Source: an uncultured Prevotellaceae bacterium (lineage in GTDB: Bacteria; Bacteroidota; Bacteroidia; Bacteroidales; Bacteroidaceae). From it: 42,689 bases of DNA. Shown here one piece after another: positions 1-8,389 of the stretch; within the stretch, counting starts at the first letter, position 1; each line of letters begins with the position of its first letter. The position numbers were made by a program, and so were the translations under genes. The notes below the pieces were generated by a model that was given only the letters and a program-made list of their open reading frames with translations, did no database searches and was not told where the DNA came from. The stretch is from NCBI GenBank assembly GCA_900319385.1, contig ONOG01000029.1:7614-50302 (forward strand), given 5' to 3'.

Positions 1-39
1 GCGTCTCTGTGGGCGCAGACATCGAGTAGAAAAAAATAC

Positions 40-97
40 CTCTGCGCACTCTGCGTCTCTGCGTGGGATAGTTAGTGGTATGATTGCGGATAATCAT
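40..97. repeat. Terminal repeat, left copy (inverted relative to 42598-42661)
   Basis: A 58-bp element made of a 27-bp block beginning CTCTGCGCACTC, a short variable middle, and a 21-bp block ending GCGGATAATCAT. The reverse complement of 42598-42661 has the same two outer blocks: the first is identical and the second has one mismatch; only the middle differs in sequence and length. The first 20 bases of the window (GCGTCTCTGTGGGCG...) may be the end of another related copy. No gene is attached to it. Confidence 0.85.
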
Positions 98-104
98 TAC
101 TGTT

Positions 105-314
105 TTTTATACCATGAATAGCATAAATTATAGCCTGCAAAGCGATGAGGGCAACCATGAATTGTGAAGCCTTACGGCTTTATTGCCTGCCGGAGAGGAA
201 TAGATGCGGAGCATCCACCATTCATGGTTGCCACTATTCATGGTTGAAGACATGAATTCTATGCACCTAAATGGGACTCTGATTCATGTTATTCATGCAA
301 TTCATGGTATAAAA
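105..314. repeat. Nested palindromic element (about 210 bp)
   Basis: The outer arms are a perfect 15-bp inverted repeat (105-119 with 300-314, TTTTATACCATGAAT). Inside it a perfect 13-bp inverted repeat pairs 150-162 with 220-232 (GGCAACCATGAAT). Two small hairpins lie within the inner arm: 167-171/176-180 (AAGCC/GGCTT) and 203-207/211-215 (GATGC/GCATC). The motif ATTCATG or its complement recurs about eight times. This could be a structured RNA, a cruciform-forming repeat or a small non-autonomous mobile element. No coding potential is evident. The rest of the gene-free region up to 611 holds a G-rich tract and the pgk promoter. Confidence 0.75.
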
Positions 315-444
315 TATTGACATACACGTTATCACAACTTCCGAAAGCTAAGTTTCTAATGAGTTCTAATGATTTCTGGTAAACACAAGGGGTATATATT
401 GCCTATTTATATCGCGCGCGAGCTGTGACATGAAATCAGCCGGA

Positions 445-469
445 GGGTTGGGTGGGGGAGAGCTGGGGG
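445..469 (+). other. Possible G-quadruplex tract upstream of pgk
   Basis: Four G-runs of at least three (445-447, 450-452, 454-458, 465-469) are separated by loops of 2, 1 and 6 bases, which fits the usual G3+N1-7 pattern. The tract lies about 95 bp upstream of the pgk -7 element on the coding-sense strand. Function is unknown. Confidence 0.4.
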
Positions 470-563
470 AGGATGAGCTGGCGACGAAGTGGCGACGGAG
501 GACGGTTTGTGCTTTTTTTGTAAAAAGTTGTGCTGCGCTGAGAGAAAACTCAAAAAATAGTGT

Positions 564-571
564 TAACTTTG
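564..571 (+). promoter_or_regulatory. -7 promoter element of pgk
   Basis: TAACTTTG matches the Bacteroidetes -7 consensus TAnnTTTG and lies 40 bp before the pgk start codon. No clear TTTG is present at the -33 position, so the upstream element is weak. Confidence 0.65.
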
Positions 572-611
572 CAGTCGAAAAGTTTTTATCACTCTAAATT
601 TCAGTTTATTT

Positions 612-1880
612 ATGGACATTAAGAACTACAACTTTGCCGGCAAGAAGGCAATCGTGCGCGTTGACTTCAACGTGCCCCTCAACGAGAACGGTCAGATCAC
701 GGACGACACTCGCATCCGCGGTGCACTGCCTACACTGAAGCTCATCCTCGAGCAGGGTGGTTCGCTCATCATCATGAGCCACATGGGCAAGCCCAAGGGC
801 AAGGTGAACCCCAAGCTGTCGCTGGCTCAGATCAAGGATGCCGTGGCCGAGAAGCTCGGTGTGCCCGTTCAGTTCGCCCCCGACTGTGCCAAGGCAAAGG
901 AACAGGCCGACGCCCTGAAGCCTGGCGAAGTCCTGCTGCTCGAAAACCTGCGCTACTATCCCGAGGAGGAAGGTAAGCCCGTGGGTATCGACAAGGAAGA
1001 TCCCGCCTACGATGCAGCCAAGAAGGCCATGAAGGAGAGCCAGAAGGAATTTGCCAAGACCCTGGCTTCGTATGCCGACTGCTACGTGATGGATGCCTTT
1101 GGTACGGCTCACCGTCGTCATGCCTCGACGGCTGTCATTGCCGACTACTTCGATGCCGACAACAAGATGCTCGGTCTGCTGATGGAGAAGGAGGTTCAGG
1201 CTGTCGATAACGTGCTCTCGAACATCAAGCGTCCTTTCGTTGCCATCATGGGCGGCTCCAAGGTCAGCACCAAGATTGGTATCATCGAGAACCTGCTCGG
1301 CAAGGTTGACAAGCTCATCCTCTGCGGCGGTATGACCTACACATTCATGAAGGCTCACGGCGGCGAGATCGGTAACTCGATCGTCGAGCTCGACAAGCTG
1401 GACGTTGCTCTGGGCGTCGAGGAAATGGCCAAGAAGAACGGCGTGGAACTCGTGCTGGCTGAGGACAGCGTTTGCTGCACGGGCTACGATTTCGCAAACT
1501 TCTGCGTGAAGCCAGGTGCCGAGGTGAAGACATTCCCCTCGAACGCCATCGAAGACGGCTGGGACGGCCTCGACGTCGGTCCGAAGAGCCAGGCCAAGTT
1601 TGCCAAGGCCATCGAAGGCGCCAAGACCATCCTGTGGAACGGTCCTGCCGGCTGCTTCGAGTGCGACGACTTCTGCGCCGGTAGCCGCGCTGTAGGCGAC
1701 GCTGTAGCCAAGGCCACAGCCGAGGGTGCTTTCTCGCTCATCGGTGGCGGCGACTCGGTAGCCTGCGTTCACAAGTTCGGCTTGGAAGACAAGGTCAGCT
1801 ACATCTCGACGGGTGGCGGCGCACTGCTCGAAGCCATCGAGGGTAAGGTCCTGCCTGGCGTAGCTGCCATCAAGGGATAA
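612..1880 (+). CDS. pgk: Phosphoglycerate kinase
   Basis: Cytoplasmic glycolytic enzyme that transfers the acyl phosphate of 1,3-bisphosphoglycerate to ADP, giving ATP and 3-phosphoglycerate. The 422-residue protein has the family length. It shows the N-terminal substrate-binding signature RVDFNVPL (residues 16-23), the HMGKPKG region near residues 57-63, the central [11 protein letters not shown] segment, and the C-terminal nucleotide-binding LIGGGDSVA and [11 protein letters not shown] motifs. The start follows a well-placed -7 promoter element. The gene is followed by an inverted repeat that probably ends transcription, so it looks monocistronic. Confidence 0.98.
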   Translation: MDIKNYNFAGKKAIVRVDFNVPLNENGQITDDTRIRGALPTLKLILEQGGSLIIMSHMGKPKGKVNPKLSLAQIKDAVAEKLGVPVQFAPDCAKAKEQADALKPGEVLLLENLRYYPEEEGKPVGIDKEDPAYDAAKKAMKESQKEFAKTLASYADCYVMDAFGTAHRRHASTAVIADYFDADNKMLGLLMEKEVQAVDNVLSNIKRPFVAIMGGSKVSTKIGIIENLLGKVDKLILCGGMTYTFMKAHGGEIGNSIVELDKLDVALGVEEMAKKNGVELVLAEDSVCCTGYDFANFCVKPGAEVKTFPSNAIEDGWDGLDVGPKSQAKFAKAIEGAKTILWNGPAGCFECDDFCAGSRAVGDAVAKATAEGAFSLIGGGDSVACVHKFGLEDKVSYISTGGGALLEAIEGKVLPGVAAIKG

Positions 1881-1900
1881 ACCATTCCGATTTCCCCGAT

Positions 1901-1966
1901 CAAGGATTTTAAGGATTTAAAAGGATTGTTCACAGACTGAAATCCTATAAGTCCTTAAAATCCTTG
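1901..1966 (+). terminator. Inverted repeat downstream of pgk, probable terminator
   Basis: A perfect 15-bp inverted repeat (1901-1915 with 1952-1966, CAAGGATTTTAAGGA) encloses a second short stem (1922-1927 with 1941-1946) and is followed by a T-rich stretch. The AT-rich stem makes it a less typical terminator; it could equally be a dispersed intergenic repeat. Confidence 0.5.
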
Positions 1967-1988
1967 CTCTTGTTTTATGTTTGTAGTC

Positions 1989-2927
1989 ATGCGAAGATTG
2001 TTCCTCATTCTGACTGTGCTGACAGTCCTGCTCACCACCGTCGGCTGTGGCCCTTCCGCCACCGACACACCCGCTGCTCCCATCGACTCCACGGCGCTGC
2101 GCCTCGGTGTGCTGCCCACGATGGAGTGCCTGCCCTTCTATGCCGCCGCCGCGACGGGTGTGTTCGACTCGCTCGGCGTGTCCGTGCGTCTGCTCACCTA
2201 TGAGGCCGCCATGGATGCCGACACCGCCTTCCAGCGCGGCCATGTCGATGCCGTCTGCACCGACCTTGTCAAGGCTGTGCTTTGGCGCAGTGAGGGGCAG
2301 AACGTGCGTCTGGCCATGGCTGCCGACCTCCAGCTCTACCTCGTGACGGCTCGTCAGGCGCGGCTGAAGACCGGTGCCAGTCTGAAGGAAAAGATTGTGG
2401 CCTACACCCGCAACAGCGCTCCCGACTACACCGCCGACCACATGCTCGCCCTGGCACGCCTGGGCAGTCAGCAACTGAACAAGCCGCAGATTAACAATAT
2501 CCCCCTGCGCACGCAGATGCTGCTCAATGCACAGTACGACGGAGCCTTGCTGCCCGAGCCCTTTGCCTCGCAGGCGATGGCGGCTGGCAACAACCTCGTC
2601 TATCAGTCCCTGAATCTCAAACAAGCCAACCCACTCTTTGCAGTCGTGGTCGGCGATTCGGTCCGCAAAGCCCGAGGAAAGGAGATTCAGCAGCTGGCTC
2701 GTGCCTACGATGCCGTGGTCGAGCGTCTGTCACGCACCGACTCCACCGACGCTGCGCAGTGGATGCACTACCTGCCCCTGCCCGCCACCTGGCCCGACAG
2801 CGTCGTTGTCGTGCCACAGCTGAAACCCTCTTGCAAGCCGAGCGACGTCGTGGTGGACAGTGTGAAGCAGTGGCTGCGCGGACGCAGTTTGCTGAAGAAT
2901 GAAGTCAAGTACAGCGACCTTTTCTGA
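1989..2927 (+). CDS. Solute-binding lipoprotein, NMT1/SsuA/ThiY-like
   Basis: A probable periplasm-facing lipoprotein of the ABC-transporter solute-binding fold. From the ATG at 1989 the protein begins MRRLFLILTVLTVLL and reaches a lipobox ending in Cys (TTVGC, residue about 19); an ATG at 1977 in the same frame would add four residues. The mature part opens with LRLGVLPTMECLPFYAAAATGVF, the typical first strand and helix of NMT1/THI5-like and nitrate/taurine-binding proteins, and contains DGALLPEPFASQAM, the usual C-terminal lobe motif. No permease or ATPase gene lies nearby, so the ligand cannot be inferred. The TPR gene starts 3 bases after its stop, suggesting co-transcription. Confidence 0.8.
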   Translation: MRRLFLILTVLTVLLTTVGCGPSATDTPAAPIDSTALRLGVLPTMECLPFYAAAATGVFDSLGVSVRLLTYEAAMDADTAFQRGHVDAVCTDLVKAVLWRSEGQNVRLAMAADLQLYLVTARQARLKTGASLKEKIVAYTRNSAPDYTADHMLALARLGSQQLNKPQINNIPLRTQMLLNAQYDGALLPEPFASQAMAAGNNLVYQSLNLKQANPLFAVVVGDSVRKARGKEIQQLARAYDAVVERLSRTDSTDAAQWMHYLPLPATWPDSVVVVPQLKPSCKPSDVVVDSVKQWLRGRSLLKNEVKYSDLF

Positions 2928-2930
2928 TCA

Positions 2931-5138
2931 ATGATGGCTGAGCATAATCTCATCGAACTTTTCCACCACGTGCAGCCCATTGTCGATCACAGTGGCGACT
3001 ACGAGCTGCAGAGCCAGCTTGCGCAGCTGCGCGACACCTACAGCACCATGCTCCGCTACATGGTGCAGGGCATGGACGACCCTAATGCCTCGCGCATCTA
3101 CGCCGACCTCATCAGCCAGACCAGCCGACTGGGCGAACGTGCCAACCGCCTGCTGCGCATGAAGCGGCAGACAAGCGACAAGTATGTGCAGGCCTTCAAC
3201 AGCCTGAAGCCCGAAGACGACCTCGCCAGCCTCTGTGCGCTGCTGACCAACTTCGACGACGGCATCCGTCAGCTGCGCCAGGAACAGGCCGACGAGCGCG
3301 AAAGCGTGACTCAGCATGCGCTCGATGCTCAGCGCCAGAATCGTGAGACGGCACTCGTCCGCCTCTTCAACCGCATCTGGACCGCCGATGCCTGGCACCG
3401 CAGCGAGCTGGAGACAGTACAGGCCCTGCTCAGCAACGACGTTGTGAGCACCGCCAGCAAGAGCCTGACCATCAGTGCCACGACGCTTTCCCTGCTCGAG
3501 ATGTTCGACGAACGTAAGCTCATGCTGCTCTTCGACGCTTATCTCACGACCGACATCGACGTCAGCCAGCGTGCCCTGGTGGGCATTGTGCTCGTGCTGC
3601 GCCAACATGCCGGCAGCCTCGCCGCCTATCCCGAGGTGCAGTCGCGCTTCCGTCTGCTGTGCGACGACCCGAGTTTCGTCAGCGACACCTTCCGCGTGAT
3701 GATGCAGTTGCAGTATAGTCGCATGACCGACACCGTGAGCGAGAAGATGCGCAGCGACATCATTCCGACGATTCTTAAGAGCAAGAACTTTAAGCAAACG
3801 CAGTACGGAATCCAGGAAATCGACGACTACCTGACGCAGAACGGCGAGAATCCGGAGTGGTTTAAGAACCGCGAAGCCGACGAACAGGCGCATGCCAAGA
3901 TCCGTGAGATGGCCGAGCTACAGATGGAGGGCGCCGACGTGTATATGGCTACGTTCTCGCACATGAAGTCGAATGCTTTTTTCCAGCTTGTGCCTCACTG
4001 GTTCTACCTCTTCGGCGACGACATCCCCGAGGTGAACAACGTGCTGAGCCGACTGGGCAAAGAAACGGCCAACGTGTTCCGCGCCATGCTCCGCTATGCC
4101 CCTTTCTGCAACAGCGACCGCTTCTCCTTCTCCTTCATGCTCGGCATGATTGGCGAACAGGGACAGGAGATGCTGTCGAAAAACCTTACGGCCAACCTCT
4201 CGCAGGACGAACTCTCCGAAATGCTCGCGACGAAGGTTGAGAAGAAACGTGCCGCCGACATCAGCCGACAATACATCTTCGACCTCTACCGATTCTTCAC
4301 ACTCTATCCCTTCCACCTGCAGTTCGTCAATCCTTTCGACGCCAAGCAGCCAGTGTTCTCCCCCCTTTCGCACACCATCTTTACACCCTTGCTCCAGCAC
4401 GAGAACGAAGTGATCACGCTGGCAGAGTTCTTCATGCGAAAGGGCGTCTATCAGGAGGCTGCCCACTTGTTTGCATCGCTCTGTCCGCAGCAGCGTGAGG
4501 AGGATGCCGACCTGTGGCAGAAGTTGGGCTTTTGTGAGCAAAAACTCGGTCGCCTGAGTCTGGCTTTCGAGCATTATCAGACTGCCTACGAACTGAACCC
4601 AAACTCCGTTTGGACCCTGAAGCATCTGGCAACTGTGGCCTTTCAGAGCGAACGCTGGGCAGAGGCAGAGGTGTATTACGAAACACTGCTCGACGACGAT
4701 GCCGACAATGTTCGCTACCTGCGCCGCAAGGCAGGTTGCCTCATGAACCAACAACGCTACGACGAGGCCATTCCCGTGCTCTACCAGGTGCTCTACATCG
4801 ACGAGCATTCGGTAGAAGATCAGAACAATATGGCTTGGTGCCAGCTGCTGACGAAGAACATCGAAAAGGCGCGCGAACTGTATAGCAATGTCCTTTCGCA
4901 GCATCTCGAACAGCCCTCAGCCCACTTCAACCTCGCCAACACCTATCTGGCAGAGCTCGACATCCAGCAAGCCTATCCGCTCTATCGCCATGCCTACATC
5001 CTGGAGTCCGTGACCGACGAAGGCGAACAGCAGTTTGTCAACGACTATCGTCAGGCCATCGAAGCCCTGCAACCCGTCTTCAGTCTGCCAATCGAACGCA
5101 CGCAGGCCCTGCTCGACGCCATCCGTCTGGGCATCTGA
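2931..5138 (+). CDS. Large tetratricopeptide-repeat protein
   Basis: A 735-residue cytoplasmic protein with no signal peptide. The N-terminal two thirds (about 1-490) are helical and not assigned to a known domain. Residues about 495-690 hold several TPR-like helix pairs, for example GFCEQKLGRLSLAFEHYQ, then LNPNSVWTLKHLA and ARELYSNVLSQ. TPR arrays usually mediate protein contacts; the partner is unknown. An ATG ATG pair occurs at the start (2931 and 2934). It lies between the lipoprotein gene (3-base gap) and a helicase gene (15-base gap), probably in one transcript. Confidence 0.8.
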   Translation: MMAEHNLIELFHHVQPIVDHSGDYELQSQLAQLRDTYSTMLRYMVQGMDDPNASRIYADLISQTSRLGERANRLLRMKRQTSDKYVQAFNSLKPEDDLASLCALLTNFDDGIRQLRQEQADERESVTQHALDAQRQNRETALVRLFNRIWTADAWHRSELETVQALLSNDVVSTASKSLTISATTLSLLEMFDERKLMLLFDAYLTTDIDVSQRALVGIVLVLRQHAGSLAAYPEVQSRFRLLCDDPSFVSDTFRVMMQLQYSRMTDTVSEKMRSDIIPTILKSKNFKQTQYGIQEIDDYLTQNGENPEWFKNREADEQAHAKIREMAELQMEGADVYMATFSHMKSNAFFQLVPHWFYLFGDDIPEVNNVLSRLGKETANVFRAMLRYAPFCNSDRFSFSFMLGMIGEQGQEMLSKNLTANLSQDELSEMLATKVEKKRAADISRQYIFDLYRFFTLYPFHLQFVNPFDAKQPVFSPLSHTIFTPLLQHENEVITLAEFFMRKGVYQEAAHLFASLCPQQREEDADLWQKLGFCEQKLGRLSLAFEHYQTAYELNPNSVWTLKHLATVAFQSERWAEAEVYYETLLDDDADNVRYLRRKAGCLMNQQRYDEAIPVLYQVLYIDEHSVEDQNNMAWCQLLTKNIEKARELYSNVLSQHLEQPSAHFNLANTYLAELDIQQAYPLYRHAYILESVTDEGEQQFVNDYRQAIEALQPVFSLPIERTQALLDAIRLGI

Positions 5139-5153
5139 CCGATTGTTTGTTGA

Positions 5154-6998
5154 ATGGAAAACAGTACACTCCCCATACAGCGATTGCGCGCCTTGCTCCA
5201 GATGGAGTATGAGGCAGAGCGCGAGGAATATCGCGTGCAGTCGGAGCAGATGAGCGTGGAGCGCAAGGTGCGCCGCGGCATTTGCTGGTGGCCTTTGTCG
5301 GTGGGTCGGAGCTACTACAACTCGCTCAATCAGCTGGTGGTGGAAGTGTGGAAGACTACAGACGACGACATCGACCACTCGTTCGAATACGGCCGGCCCG
5401 TGGTGTTCTTCACGCCGGAGAAGATTCTTCCCCACACCTGCACGATTTCTTATGTCGAAGACGACCGAATGGTCGTCGCTGTGGGCAGCAGTCAGGCCCT
5501 CATCGACATTCAGAATGCGGAGCAGCTGGGGGTGCAGCTCTATTTCGACGAAACGAGCTACCGCACGATGTTCAGTGCGCTCGACGACGTTGTCAACGCC
5601 AAGAAAAACCGACTGGCACAGTTGCGCGACCTCTTTGCCGGACAGCTGAAACCCGAGAAGTACAGCTTCGCTCCACAGCGTTTCCCGTGGCTGAATTCCA
5701 CCCAGGAACAAGCCGTGAACGAAGTGCTCTGGGCCAAGGACGTGGCGGTTATCCACGGTCCTCCAGGCACAGGCAAGACGACGACACTCGTCGAAGCCAT
5801 CTACGAAACACTGCATCGCGAAACGCAGGTATTGGTGTGTGCCCAGAGCAACATGGCGGTCGATTGGATCAGCGAAAAGCTTGTGGATCACGGCGTGCCC
5901 GTGCTGCGCATCGGCAATCCTACGCGAGTGAACGACAAGATGCTGTCGTTCACCTACGAACGCCGCTTCGAGAGCCATCCCGACTATACCGAACTGTGGA
6001 GCCTGCGCAAGGCTATCCGCGACATCCGAGAACAGCGCCGCAAGGGAGAGAGCACGCATCAGAAACTGGCACGACTGCGCGAACGGGCACAAGAACTGGA
6101 GATGCGCATCCACGAGTCGCTCTTCAACGAAGCACGAGTCGTGGCCTGTACGCTGGTCGGTTCGGCCAATAAGGTGATGGTGGGTCAGCACTTCTCAACG
6201 CTCTTCATCGACGAGGCAGCCCAGGCACTCGAACCCGCTTGTTGGATCGCCATCCGTCGGGCTGGTCGCGTTGTGCTGGCTGGCGACCATCAGCAGTTGC
6301 CCGCCACCGTGAAGTGCTACGAAGCCCAGAAGCAAGGACTGGGGCGCACACTGATGGAGCGCATCGTCGAGAATGTGCCGCAGTGCGTCACCCTCTTGCG
6401 TGTGCAGTATCGTATGCACGACCAGATCATGCGCTTCTCCTCCGACTGGTTTTACGAAGGAAAGGTCGAGAGCGCTCCCGAGGTCCGCTATCGCTCCATT
6501 CTCGACTGGGACACGCCGATGATGTGGGTGGAAAGTCCTTCGCCCGAAGCGTTTGTCGGCACAAACCACGGTCGCATCAATAAGGCAGAAGCAGAACTGA
6601 CGATTTCGGTCTTGGAACAATATGTCGAGAAAATCGGTCGTCAGCGCTACACAGACGAACGTCTCGACGTCGGCATCATCACGCCCTATCGCCTGCAGGC
6701 GCAGTACCTGCGTTCACTGTTAAAGAAGAGTGAGACGCTGCGTCCCATTCGCAAGACCATTAGTGTCAACACGGTCGATGGCTTCCAGGGGCAGGAACGC
6801 GACATTGTGCTCATCTCCCTGGTCCGCTCCAACGAACACGGACAGATAGGTTTCCTCAACGACTTGCGCCGCATGAACGTCGCCATGACCCGTGCCCGCA
6901 TGAAACTCATCATCATCGGCGATGCCTCGACCCTCTGTCACCACCCCTTCTACCGCCGGCTGCGGGAGTACATTGAGGGACTAAAGGAAGTATATTAG
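5154..6998 (+). CDS. Superfamily 1B DNA/RNA helicase, IGHMBP2/Upf1-like
   Basis: ATP-dependent helicase of the AAA_11/AAA_12 type. The N-terminal part (about 1-180) resembles the beta-barrel region of IGHMBP2/DNA2-type enzymes. Motifs seen in order: Walker A HGPPGTGKTTT (about residues 202-212), motif Ia VCAQSNMAVDW, motif II FIDEAAQALEP, motif III LAGDHQQLPATV, motif IV/V-like RLDVGIITPYRLQAQ and TVDGFQGQERDIV, and motif VI RRMNVAMTRARMKLIIIG. The 614-residue length is normal for bacterial members. It is probably last in the SBP-TPR-helicase transcript and is followed by a strong hairpin. Substrate and role (repair or RNA processing) are not known from sequence. Confidence 0.9.
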   Translation: MENSTLPIQRLRALLQMEYEAEREEYRVQSEQMSVERKVRRGICWWPLSVGRSYYNSLNQLVVEVWKTTDDDIDHSFEYGRPVVFFTPEKILPHTCTISYVEDDRMVVAVGSSQALIDIQNAEQLGVQLYFDETSYRTMFSALDDVVNAKKNRLAQLRDLFAGQLKPEKYSFAPQRFPWLNSTQEQAVNEVLWAKDVAVIHGPPGTGKTTTLVEAIYETLHRETQVLVCAQSNMAVDWISEKLVDHGVPVLRIGNPTRVNDKMLSFTYERRFESHPDYTELWSLRKAIRDIREQRRKGESTHQKLARLRERAQELEMRIHESLFNEARVVACTLVGSANKVMVGQHFSTLFIDEAAQALEPACWIAIRRAGRVVLAGDHQQLPATVKCYEAQKQGLGRTLMERIVENVPQCVTLLRVQYRMHDQIMRFSSDWFYEGKVESAPEVRYRSILDWDTPMMWVESPSPEAFVGTNHGRINKAEAELTISVLEQYVEKIGRQRYTDERLDVGIITPYRLQAQYLRSLLKKSETLRPIRKTISVNTVDGFQGQERDIVLISLVRSNEHGQIGFLNDLRRMNVAMTRARMKLIIIGDASTLCHHPFYRRLREYIEGLKEVY

Positions 6999-7003
6999 CA
7001 GAT

Positions 7004-7050
7004 AAAGCAAGCAGCCTCAGAACATACGATTGTCTGAGGCTGCTTGCTTT
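7004..7050. terminator. Strong convergent hairpin terminator
   Basis: An uninterrupted 18-bp inverted repeat (7004-7021 with 7033-7050) with an 11-base loop lies between two convergent genes. A and T runs at the stem edges let it act in both directions. Its right arm overlaps the stop codon of the minus-strand small gene. Confidence 0.8.
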
Positions 7051-7234
7051 ATTCTGTATCTCCGCGTCCTTTGTGCTTCGTTTTCCGCGTGTAAGTCTTC
7101 TTCGATTTGTGCAGGCGGTTGAAGCTATGGAAACCTGGGCCGAGCAACTCCTGCTCTGCCTCGCGTTGTCCACGGCGCATGGCTTTGATGACGTCGAGGG
7201 TGATGGAGTGGGTCGGCTTGCGCTTCTTCTTCAT
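7049..7234 (-). CDS. Small, very basic protein of unknown function
   Basis: A 61-residue protein starting MKKKRKPTHSITLDVIKAMR and rich in Lys and Arg, with a basic tail that includes KSKKTYTRKTKHKG. I do not recognise a named domain. The composition suggests nucleic-acid or ribosome binding, but that is inference. The ATG at 7234 lies 8 bases after the stop of the SH3-like gene, so it probably ends the ribE-SH3 transcript. A longer reading from 7267 would overlap the SH3 gene and is less likely. The stop codon sits inside the terminator stem. Confidence 0.6.
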   Translation of the reverse strand: MKKKRKPTHSITLDVIKAMRRGQREAEQELLGPGFHSFNRLHKSKKTYTRKTKHKGRGDTE

Positions 7235-7242
7235 TCGAGGGT

Positions 7243-7689
7243 TCAGTCGGCAAAGAAGGCACCCCAATCGACCATGTCTTCGCGGACGTAGCCGACCTTG
7301 CCGTTAATCTTGATTTTGTACCAGCCATTCTCCTTGCCGATGCAGTCGTAGAGGCAGTCGGGGTAGTCGAGTTTGTCGGGAATCTTGGCCACGACGGGCG
7401 ACTTGATGTCGGGACGCTGGCGCACGTTGATGTTGCCGGTGCGCTCTGCCTTGCGGCACACGATGCCCTTGCCCTTTTCGGGTGTCCAGACCTCCACGCG
7501 GTAGCCTTCGCTCTTGGCGCAGGTGACCTCCCAGTCAAGGGGGTTGGCGATGTAGGCATCCTGGGTTTCACGCACGAAGTGTCCCATCACTCCGCCGTCC
7601 TTATCGACGACGACTTTGGCGCTGTTTTCCTGGGCAAACAGCGATGTGCTGGCGGCGAAGGTCAGCAACAGGAAAAGCAATTTTTTCAT
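7243..7689 (-). CDS. Secreted SH3-like domain protein
   Basis: A 148-residue exported protein. It starts with a clear Sec signal peptide (MKKLLFLLLTFAASTSLFAQ) cut after about residue 19 or 20. The C-terminal half (about 84-145) reads as a bacterial SH3 domain: NINVRQRPDIKSPVVAKI, then GWYKIKINGKVGYVREDMV. Such domains often bind cell-wall or protein ligands in the periplasm. It lies 21 bases after ribE and 8 bases before a small basic protein gene, suggesting one operon. No enzyme domain is visible. Confidence 0.8.
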   Translation of the reverse strand: MKKLLFLLLTFAASTSLFAQENSAKVVVDKDGGVMGHFVRETQDAYIANPLDWEVTCAKSEGYRVEVWTPEKGKGIVCRKAERTGNINVRQRPDIKSPVVAKIPDKLDYPDCLYDCIGKENGWYKIKINGKVGYVREDMVDWGAFFAD

Positions 7690-7710
7690 AACTCTGACTC
7701 TATAAATGGG

Positions 7711-8316
7711 TTAATACTGTGTGATGCGTGCGATGTACTTGCCGATGATATCAAATTCGAGGTTCACGCGGCTGCCCACTTCGATTTGGTGAAAGTTCGT
7801 GTTGTCGTAGGTGTAGGGGATGATGTTCACCTCGAACGTGTCGTCGGTCGGGTTGCAGACGGTGAGGCTCACGCCGTTGACGGTTACGCTGCCCTTATCG
7901 ACTGTCAGGTAACCACGTCGTGCCATGTCGCGGTCGAAGGCATACTGGAAGCGGAAGGTCCACGAGCCCTGCTGGTCGATCTTTGCCACGCAGGTGGCGG
8001 TCATATCTACATGTCCCTGCACGATGTGGCCGTCGAGTCGTCCGTTCATCAGCATCGAGCGTTCCACATTCACACGTGTGCCCACCTGCCAGTCGCCCAG
8101 GTTGGAGCGGTCGAGCGTCTCCTTCATGGCGGTGACGACGTAGGTCTTGGCCTGTGTGTCGATGCTGACGACGGTGAGGCACACGCCATTGTGCGCCACA
8201 CTCTGGTCGATGTGGAGCTGATCGACGAACGAGCAAGTGAGGGTGAAGTGCACGTTCTCCTTATCTTTTTCGATGGCCACGACGGTGGCAAATTCTTCTA
8301 CAATTCCTGAAAACAT
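7711..8316 (-). CDS. ribE: Riboflavin synthase, alpha chain
   Basis: Catalyses dismutation of two 6,7-dimethyl-8-ribityllumazine molecules to riboflavin, the last step of vitamin B2 synthesis in the cytoplasm. The 201-residue protein shows the start MFSGIVEE and the two similar lumazine-binding halves: the first includes SVAHNGVCLTVVSID (about 38-52) and the second KGSVTVNGVSLTV (about 141-153). It has its own strong promoter in the mutY-ribE gap. No FMN riboswitch-like leader was seen; the leader is only about 25 bases. Confidence 0.96.
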   Translation of the reverse strand: MFSGIVEEFATVVAIEKDKENVHFTLTCSFVDQLHIDQSVAHNGVCLTVVSIDTQAKTYVVTAMKETLDRSNLGDWQVGTRVNVERSMLMNGRLDGHIVQGHVDMTATCVAKIDQQGSWTFRFQYAFDRDMARRGYLTVDKGSVTVNGVSLTVCNPTDDTFEVNIIPYTYDNTNFHQIEVGSRVNLEFDIIGKYIARITQY

Positions 8317-8343
8317 GGTTTACGAGCAAATAGTTATCGTTTG

Positions 8344-8375
8344 CAAAAGTACGGAAAAGTTTTGTTTGTTCCAAA
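8344..8375 (-). promoter_or_regulatory. Promoter of ribE
   Basis: On the minus strand TTTG (8372-8375), a 20-base spacer and TACTTTTG (8344-8351) form a full Bacteroidetes promoter pointing at ribE. Confidence 0.8.
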
Positions 8376-8389
8376 TGCGCAGGCAAAAA

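Noticed and set aside
606..1772. A 388-codon minus-strand open frame
   Set aside because: It is antisense to pgk, which is unmistakable; no independent evidence supports the reverse frame.
8317..8389. FMN riboswitch before ribE
   Set aside because: The leader between the promoter and ribE is only about 25 bases, too short for the element.
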